Of a DNA stretch of 64,000 nt, positions 57,502-64,000 are shown in pieces. Below the pieces are notes generated by a model. The model was not told the origin of the DNA and made no database searches. It saw only the letters and a list, made by a program, of their open reading frames with translations. This DNA is from an uncultured bacterium (GTDB lineage Bacteria > Actinomycetota > Coriobacteriia > Coriobacteriales > Atopobiaceae), in contig CAJMNO010000008.1 in the NCBI GenBank assembly GCA_905214865.1, forward strand, positions 17,130 through 81,129, given 5' to 3'. Made by a program: the position numbers and the translations under genes. Position 1 is the first letter of the stretch. Each line of letters opens with the position of its first letter.

Positions 57502-58695
57502 TCAGTCGCTCACGTCGGTGTCCAGCGTCACGTCCACGCGGTACTGCGGGTAGGCCCCCTGCACCTCGCTCACGATCTGGCGGTACTCCCCCATGCAGTC
57601 GGGGGCGTCGAACGAGATGATCACGTCGAACGCCATGAGCCCCCGCTCCTCGTCCAGGTGGAAGCCGTGCATCTGGATCACGTGGTCGTGGGCCATGACC
57701 CGGCGCGTGACGTCGTTTCTCACCGCGGTGACGCACGAGCTCGTGTTGCGCGAGTAGATTCCCACGGCGACGACGATGACCTTGCCCTGGGTGCTCGCGT
57801 ACACCGACTCCTGGATGCGGCGGTCCATCTCGTCGATGGCATTGGCGTCCATGGTGTCGCGCACCTCGACGTGGAGCGATCCCACCAGGCGCTCGGGGCC
57901 GTAGCTGTGCAGGATGAGGTCGTAGACCCCCAGGACGTCGGGGTCCTTGGCCACGATGCCCTTGACCGTCTCGGCCACCTCGGGCGACACGCGCTCCCCC
58001 AGGATCTGCCCCAGCGTCTGCGAGAGCATGTCAACGCCCGCCTTCACGATGAACGCCGAGATCACGAGGCCCACCCACGCCTCGAGCGAGACGCCAAACG
58101 CCAGGTAGACCAGGGCGGCGGCGAGGGTGGAGGCCGAGAGCACGGCGTCGGAGAGCGCGTCCGTCCCCGAGGCGACCAGCGAGTCGGACGAGAAGCGCTG
58201 CCCCACCGACCTCACGTGGCGCCCCAGGACGACCTTGGCCACCACGCCCGCGGCGACCACCAGGAGCGCGACCGGCGTGTAGTCGGGGGTCTCGGGCGAG
58301 ACGATCTTGCGCACGCACTCCACGACCGACGTGACGCCGGCGTACAGCACGATGACCGAGATGACCGCCGCGCTGAGATACTCGACGCGCCCGTAGCCCA
58401 TGGGGTGCTTGCGGTCGGGCGCACGCCCCGCGAGCTTGGTTCCCACAATCGTGATGACCGACGAGAGCGCGTCCGAGAGGTTGTTCACCGCGTCGAGCGT
58501 GATGGCGATGGAGTGCGAGAGGGTCCCCACCACCGCCTTGAAGCCCGCCAGCAGGACGTTGGCGACAATTCCCGTCACGCTCGCCCGCACGATCGCCGCC
58601 TCGCGTCCCGTGGGGGGAAGCGCCCCCTCGCGGCTCGCGCTCACGCCCTCCGGGTCCGTCCCCGTCATCGTCGCTTCCTGATTGTCATCGGCCAT
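57502..58695 (-). CDS. Cation diffusion facilitator (CDF) transporter
   Basis: 397 residues. Six helices with metal-site motifs LDAVNNLSDALSS (helix 2) and GTDALSDAVLS (helix 5), then a cytoplasmic ferredoxin-like dimer domain (ILHSYGPERLVGSLHVEVRD). A further C-terminal segment of about 100 residues (MAHDHVIQMHGFHLDEE) is longer than in short CDFs and contains several His. Exports Zn, Fe, Mn or Co; the HxxxD/DxxxD pattern favours neither. Start taken as 58695 (MADDNQEA); 58668 is an alternative. It lies 100 bases downstream of ohrR. Confidence 0.88.
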   Translation of the reverse strand: MADDNQEATMTGTDPEGVSASREGALPPTGREAAIVRASVTGIVANVLLAGFKAVVGTLSHSIAITLDAVNNLSDALSSVITIVGTKLAGRAPDRKHPMGYGRVEYLSAAVISVIVLYAGVTSVVECVRKIVSPETPDYTPVALLVVAAGVVAKVVLGRHVRSVGQRFSSDSLVASGTDALSDAVLSASTLAAALVYLAFGVSLEAWVGLVISAFIVKAGVDMLSQTLGQILGERVSPEVAETVKGIVAKDPDVLGVYDLILHSYGPERLVGSLHVEVRDTMDANAIDEMDRRIQESVYASTQGKVIVVAVGIYSRNTSSCVTAVRNDVTRRVMAHDHVIQMHGFHLDEERGLMAFDVIISFDAPDCMGEYRQIVSEVQGAYPQYRVDVTLDTDVSD

Positions 58696-58797
58696 TCCAG
58701 CCCATCTCCCTCTGTCGCATGGCATGCACGGGGCATGCCGGACCGCCGCGCCACGTGGTGGGGACGCGGTCATGTCGCCCTTGTCTCTCTCCCCCGG

Positions 58798-59325
58798 CTA
58801 GCGCTGGTCTTGTCGCAGCTGCCCCAGCACCTTCAGCAGCAGGCGCTTGAGCTCGGCGGCCTCCCCCTCGGGCAGGTCGACGCACTGGAGCATGCCGCGC
58901 GGCACCGAGGCGGCCCGGCGCTCCAGCTCCCTTCCCTCGGGCGTCAGCCGAACGATGAGCTGGCGCGCGTCGCGGGTGCCCCGCTCGCGCGTGACGTAGC
59001 CCTTCTCCTCCAGCTTTCGAAGCAGCGGGGTGAGGGTACCTGAGTCCAAGAGCACGCGCTCGCCCAGGTGGCTGACCGTTGCCTCGCCCTCCTCCCACAG
59101 CACCATCATGCAGATGTACTGGGTGTAGGTGAGGCCGAGCGGGTCGAGCAGGGGCGCATAGCGGCGCACGACCTCCTTTGAGCAGGCGTAGAGCGGAAAG
59201 CACAGCTGGTCCTGCAGCCGGATGGGAGCGGGCGCCTGGTCGGTGCCGCCCGTGCCGCAGGATGGCGCGGCCGCTGCGACGGGGACGACGCCCCTCTCCC
59301 CCGCCTGGGCCTGGGGGGACGTCAC
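58798..59325 (-). CDS. ohrR: OhrR-type MarR-family peroxide sensor
   Basis: 175 residues. A close match in pattern to Bacillus OhrR: the sensing cysteine is in LQDQLCFPLYACSKEV (Cys42; Cys48 also present), LDPLGLTYTQYICMMVLWEE, DNA-binding LLDSGTLTPLLRKLEEKG. The start is GTG at 59325, overlapping the gpx stop as GTGA, with GAGG seven bases upstream. This gives 30 N-terminal residues more than OhrR of Bacillus (147). Organic hydroperoxides oxidise the cysteine and release the protein from DNA. It presumably controls gpx-ohrR through palindromes at 59927-59953. Confidence 0.92.
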   Translation of the reverse strand: MTSPQAQAGERGVVPVAAAAPSCGTGGTDQAPAPIRLQDQLCFPLYACSKEVVRRYAPLLDPLGLTYTQYICMMVLWEEGEATVSHLGERVLLDSGTLTPLLRKLEEKGYVTRERGTRDARQLIVRLTPEGRELERRAASVPRGMLQCVDLPEGEAAELKRLLLKVLGQLRQDQR

Positions 59326-59867
59326 AGCTGCCCCTCGATGGCGCGCTCGACGTCTGCCATGTCGTCCGTGGGCTCGAAGCGGGCGACCAGGCGGCCGTCC
59401 CTGCCCACCAGGAACTTGGTGAAGTTCCACATCACGTACGCCTTGTCGCCAAACTTCTTGGCGTTGGACTTGGCAAAGCGCGAGAGGGCCGCCGCCTTGA
59501 CCCCCTTGCCAAACCCCTGGAACGGGGCCTCGGTGGCAAGCGCGGCAAAGAGCGGGTCGGCGGCGTCGCCGCTGACGTCGATCTTCTTGAAGCGCGGGAA
59601 CTTGGTGTCAAACTTGAGCGAGCAGAACTGGTTGATCTCGTCGTCGGTCCCGGGCGCCTGGCCGGCAAACTGGTTGCATGGGAAGTCCAGGATCTCGAGC
59701 CCCTGGTCGTGATGGGCCGCGTAGATGCGCTCGAGGTCCTCGTACTGCGGGGTGAAGCCGCACCCGGTGGCAGTGTTGACTATGAGCAGGACCTTGCCGC
59801 GGTAAGCGTCGAGGGGAGCGCTGCTCCCGTCCTGCGCGGTGACGCTGAAGTCGAAGTAGTCGTTCAT
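59322..59867 (-). CDS. Glutathione peroxidase-family thiol peroxidase
   Basis: 181 residues, normal length. The peroxidatic residue is Cys36 in NTATGCGFTPQY (not selenocysteine); the Gln-Trp-Asn partners are in LDFPCNQFAGQAPGTDDEI and VMWNFTKFLV. Bacterial members usually use thioredoxin. Reduces lipid and alkyl hydroperoxides. AGGAGG seven bases before the ATG at 59867. First gene of a pair with ohrR, overlapping by four bases, so its partner senses its substrate. Confidence 0.93.
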   Translation of the reverse strand: MNDYFDFSVTAQDGSSAPLDAYRGKVLLIVNTATGCGFTPQYEDLERIYAAHHDQGLEILDFPCNQFAGQAPGTDDEINQFCSLKFDTKFPRFKKIDVSGDAADPLFAALATEAPFQGFGKGVKAAALSRFAKSNAKKFGDKAYVMWNFTKFLVGRDGRLVARFEPTDDMADVERAIEGQL

Positions 59868-59926
59868 GCGGGACCCTCCTTGGTCGTGGCGTTCGCGGCC
59901 ATTGTCCTCCCCCTGCCGCGTATTCG

Positions 59927-59953
59927 GTTGTGCGCAACTGTATTGCATGCAAT
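59927..59953. promoter_or_regulatory. Candidate OhrR operator: two TTG-N4-CAA palindromes
   Basis: GTTGTGCGCAAC (59927-59938) and ATTGCATGCAAT (59942-59953) share (A/G)TTG(T/C)-(T/C)GCAA(T/C), 15 bases apart centre to centre, about 60-85 bases before gpx. Known OhrR sites are paired palindromes of similar type (TACAATT-AATTGTA in Bacillus). Confidence 0.55.
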
Positions 59954-60159
59954 CTTCACGCGCGAGAGTTGTTGTCAGCGTCCCCGCCGGTGCGTAGAAG
60001 AACGACGTAGAGGGGATGGACCAGCGATGCCACTGAAGCGCATGACGCGGATGCGCCCGATGCAGCCTCGAGAAAATCTGCCCGTCACAGTGATTGGGAG
60101 GTCGTGCGTCCAGTGGCGAGCGCACCCAGCGCACGAGCGGGCGGCGGGAACATGGGAGA

Positions 60160-60417
60160 GGCTTTGCCTTGCTAGCCCTCGTGTTGATTCAGGGGCGGAA
60201 TGCTTAGCCGCACTGGCCCTCGTGCGGATTTCGCGGACCGATGCTTAGCAAACCTAGCCCTCGTGTTGATTCTGACATGGAATGCTTAGCCGCACTAGCT
60301 CTCGTGGGGGTTGGAACGTGCGAAAACGACGCGGGGCCTAGGAGCGCTAAGCACACCATCGCCGAATCAACACGAGGACTAGAATCTTTAGGCATCGCAC
60401 GGCCGAATACACACGAA
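60160..60417. repeat. 41-bp repeat array, cluster C (4 direct + 2-3 inverted)
   Basis: Direct units start at about 60160, 60200, 60241 and 60282 (period 40-41), with GCTTAGC, four bases, CTAGCCCTCGTG, two bases, GATT. The first is worn (GCTTTGC). Inverted units lie at about 60325-60354 and 60365-60392; a third, partial one ends near 60417 against the eno terminator. The best-preserved copies of the family are here. Confidence 0.88.
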
Positions 60418-60453
60418 GGCGGGGACGCACGCCCGTCGGCATGCGTCCCCGCC
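60418..60453 (-). terminator. Terminator of eno
   Basis: Perfect 12-bp stem GGCGGGGACGCA/TGCGTCCCCGCC with a 12-base loop, followed by TTCGTGTG, 33 bases past the eno stop. Confidence 0.85.
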
Positions 60454-60485
60454 CCGTCTGACCCGCCCTTCTCCAAGGGCTGTCG

Positions 60486-62115
<1,630 letters not shown>

Positions 62116-62312
62116 ATGCTTAGCCCCGTCGGGGCTCGGACGGGAGAAGCGACCCCGATGCTTAGCCCCGTCGGGGCTCGAGCGGATTTCGGCGTGTAAT
62201 GCTTACTTTCCCCGGTGCTTGCACGAGCCGTGCACCCCAGAATCCTGCCGAGCACCGAGTTCTCTAAGCACTCCCCACTCGTGACCCATGCAAGCCCCGA
62301 GTCTCTTAAGCA
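62116..62312. repeat. 41-bp repeat array, cluster D (divergent, 3 direct + 2 inverted)
   Basis: Direct units start at 62116, 62158 and 62199 with ATGCTTA; the first two then read GCCCCGTCGGGGCTCG in place of the usual CTAG-CCCTCGTG. Inverted units at 62241-62270 and 62284-62312 end in CTCTAAGCA or TCTTAAGCA. Same order and period as the other clusters, but a different inner half. Confidence 0.75.
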
Positions 62313-62367
62313 CCACCCGCAGCCCAAGCAGAAACCGGGTTTTCGGGCGTCACCGTCACCGTCGTCG

Positions 62368-62772
62368 CTAGGACGCCAGCCGAGACCCAAGCTCCCTCAG
62401 GCGGGCGAGCGCCTCGTCGTCTGGCTCGAGGTTGGCGATGACCGCGTCCACCACGTTGACGCCCGCGTCCTCGGCCGCCTGGCGCCAGGTATCCATCCAC
62501 TCACCCGTGCCCCAGTCGTAGCTGACAAAGAGCGCGACGGACCTCTCCCCCAGGTTGGGGACGCACTCGTTCCATACCTCCTCGAAGTCGGGGTCGAGCT
62601 CCTCCGAGCCCATGGCGGGGCAGCCAAACGCCAGGGCGTCGTAGTCCGCCACGCTGACGGGCGAGAAGGACGAGACCTCCGTCGCCTCCGTCGACGCGCC
62701 CTCTGCCAGCGCGTTTGCCATCGCCTCGGTGTTTCCCGACTGCGTCCAGTACACGACCGCCACGTTCTTCAT
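62368..62772 (-). CDS. Short-chain flavodoxin
   Basis: 134 residues; FMN electron carrier that replaces ferredoxin when iron is scarce. The FMN phosphate loop is WTQSGNTEAMA (residues 8-18), then the aromatic-stacking region GCPAMGSEELDP and SYDWGTGEWMD. AAGGAGG lies five bases before the ATG. Downstream of the DUF3793 gene on the same strand with 93 bases between (a GGGGACGG/CCGTCCCC stem lies there). Iron-box-like sites lie upstream of the pair. Confidence 0.92.
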   Translation of the reverse strand: MKNVAVVYWTQSGNTEAMANALAEGASTEATEVSSFSPVSVADYDALAFGCPAMGSEELDPDFEEVWNECVPNLGERSVALFVSYDWGTGEWMDTWRQAAEDAGVNVVDAVIANLEPDDEALARLRELGSRLAS

Positions 62773-62865
62773 GGTTCCTCCTTGGGTGTCTTTCGTCCGT
62801 GTGACGAGGGCGCGGGCGGCGCCGGGCATCCGGGGACGGCAGCCGGTGCGTCGCCCGTCCCCTGG

Positions 62866-63530
62866 TCACGCGAGCAGACGGTCCAGCGTCAGCCCCGAGG
62901 CAAAGCGCTCCCGGCACGCCCACTCGCTGCACGCGATGCGCATGAAGCGGAGCTCGGCCGCCCGGGCGTCCCCGTAGGACCTCCAGGGGCCGCGGCACGT
63001 CTCGCTTGCCCCGCGCATGTAGCCCAGGACGTCCTCCAGCGGATAGCCAAGGACCACGCCGACCTCGTGCGGGAAGGGGGCTCCCTCGCCGCGCAGGTGT
63101 GCCGCGAGGCGCCTGCGGAGGGTGCCCATGAGCTCCGCCACGTTGTCAACGGGATACCCAAGCCCTTGAGGAAGGAGCGGGTCTCCGGGTCGCCCAAGAC
63201 CTCCGCAACCAGGTTTGGCCGGTACGCAAGGAGCTGGATCCTGTCGGAGCGCTCGCCAAGCGTGGTGAGGGTGATTCCGCGGAGAGTGAGCTCGACCTCG
63301 TAGGTCCGGACGGCGTCCCTCAGGGCGTTGCGCGTCCGTGACCAGCGCGGGATGCCAGCGGGCTCGATGAGCACGGAGAAGATCGCCGCGGGCTTCTCGC
63401 CCTCGATCACCGCACCCGCGGCCCGCACGAACGTGCAGGCAAAGCCGTGGCAGACCCTGCTCTCCAGGGAGTCGCAGCTCACAAGGCTGCCGGAATCCGC
63501 CCTCACCGACATGGCACCCGTTCCGCACAT
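62866..63530 (-). pseudogene. DUF3793-family gene with a one-base frameshift
   Basis: The N-terminal half (MCGTGAMSVRADSG to about RSFLKGLG) reads in one frame and the C-terminal half (LGYPVDNVAELM..., FPHEVGVVLGYPLEDVLGYM, the DUF3793 signature) in the next. The join is near 63157-63163, where a G run (CTTGGGTAT on the minus strand) seems one base short. Total length, 665 bases, equals 221 codons plus two. It may be a true loss, a sequencing error or, less likely, programmed shifting. GGAGG lies five bases before the ATG. DUF3793 genes often sit beside flavodoxin and iron uptake genes, as here. Function unknown. Confidence 0.85.
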
Positions 63531-63585
63531 CAGAGCCTCCGTGTCGCGCCGCCCGGGGACGGCGCGGGTTCGCCTAGTTCAAAAT

Positions 63586-63623
63586 GCGTCGCCGGCATAG
63601 GAAAGGGGGGATGCCGGCGACGC
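63586..63623 (-). terminator. Strong terminator-like hairpin in the DUF3793 leader
   Basis: Perfect 13-bp stem GCGTCGCCGGCAT/ATGCCGGCGACGC with a 12-base loop, then ATTTTG on the minus strand. It lies 55 bases before the DUF3793 start. It could be an attenuator in the leader, or the terminator of an upstream transcript not in view. Confidence 0.7.
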
Positions 63624-63694
63624 CTGGGAAAACCTGAGCGCGTTGCGGGGAGAGGGTCCGCCTGCGTCAGGAAGGAGATAACGCTTGCTGTAAG

Positions 63695-63743
63695 TGTTTA
63701 ACTTGGCTAACTCCTTGGCACATAGAGTACACCATGACTAACT
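63695..63743. promoter_or_regulatory. Two iron-box-like sites upstream of DUF3793-flavodoxin
   Basis: Minus strand AGTTAGCCAAGTTAAACA (63695-63712) and AGTTAGTCATGGTGTACT (63726-63743) share AGTTAG(T/C)C with the 56500 site. They lie in an AT-rich patch likely to hold the promoter. Poor symmetry keeps confidence low. Confidence 0.4.
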
Positions 63744-63831
63744 TGTGCAAGGGGAGACGGGCGGGTTTTCTCGCCTGCGCCCGTTTGGGCCAGCGGCTGC
63801 CAGATTTCTGCAGGTCACGGAGGTGAACGGC
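63744..63831. other. Right-hand non-coding segment
   Basis: No gene seen between the iron-box region and the palindrome at 63832. Confidence 0.35.
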
Positions 63832-63949
63832 AGGCGCTTCGCGATTCCGGTGCCTCCGGGGGCGGGGCAAGCCACGGCGCGCGGTCCGCGACGTGGCGCG
63901 AGGTCGGCGCCTCCGGGGGCGCGTCCGCCGCGGAATGGCAAGCGCCTGT
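63832..63949. repeat. Large imperfect palindrome at the right edge
   Basis: Arms CAGGCGCTT and AAGCGCCTG with partial matches inside (ATTCCG/CGGAAT), enclosing two direct copies of GCCTCCGGGGGCG (63853 and 63910, 57 bases apart). Total 118 bases. It resembles a repeat unit rather than a gene. Confidence 0.6.
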
Positions 63950-64000
63950 GTTTTGTCAAGTCGCGATGAGCAGAACGGTCATCAATTTATGAGCAGCCTG

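Noticed and set aside
63667..63870. Small minus-strand protein of up to 67 residues
   Set aside because: No ribosome site or recognisable family, and it overlaps the control region and a palindrome.

Overview
The window is about 64 kb of high-GC DNA (roughly two thirds G+C) from a bacterial chromosome. Gene content and protein style point to an anaerobic actinobacterium of the class Coriobacteriia, most like the Olsenella/Atopobium group. The signs are a four-S1-domain ribosomal protein S1, a type III glutamine synthetase beside a full GltBD pair, an L-cysteine desulfidase, a Tat-type lipoprotein in a glutamate ABC importer, and DUF3793 and FeoB-associated genes. This placement is inference from content, not from a marker alignment. 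There is no rRNA, tRNA, prophage, insertion sequence or CRISPR array. Almost all of it reads as core genome.

Layout. 1-9 kb: uvrA (cut by the left edge), an mrp/flavoprotein/flavoprotein operon, a lone PTS IIB and uvrB. 9-16 kb: a lytic transglycosylase, coaE, a zinc-ribbon protein, a peptidase C26 amidotransferase and a four-gene glutamate-type ABC importer. 16-25 kb: rpsA, a HAD phosphatase, cysteine desulfidase, a membrane protein, a copper-type HMA protein, rnhA and polA. 25-34 kb: glnN, DUF308, MATE, mntP, a zinc phospholipase C-like protein, a cation/proton antiporter and a membrane protein. 35-45 kb: gltD, gltB, ligA and an HsmA-like protein. 46-52 kb: copA with a fused CopZ-like domain, csoR, htrA and an OmpR-type regulator. 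52-64 kb: an ABC transporter with a lipoprotein-permease fusion, a GlnA homologue lacking most catalytic residues, a FeoB-associated peptide, gpmA, a CDF transporter, gpx-ohrR, eno, flavodoxin and a frameshifted DUF3793 gene.

How the genes work together. Nitrogen: GltBD and GlnN can form the ammonia-assimilation cycle, fed by two amino-acid ABC systems; the GlnA-like protein is probably not a normal synthetase. Copper: CsoR, CopA and an unlinked HMA protein share a CsoR-type operator. Iron: DtxR-like boxes lie before the FeoB-associated gene and before DUF3793-flavodoxin. Peroxide: gpx and ohrR are translationally coupled behind two palindromes. DNA repair: uvrA, uvrB, polA and ligA all lie within 44 kb.

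The least explained material is intergenic. Four gaps carry arrays of a repeat of about 41 bp, always arranged as direct copies followed by inverted copies. Two long gaps (34.4-35.5 kb and 45.0-46.1 kb) also hold 48-bp palindromes and repeats sharing the core TCAAAGAAGG. These, the catalytically stripped GlnA homologue, the CopA-CopZ gene with an internal start, and the lipoprotein-permease fusion are the main points of interest.
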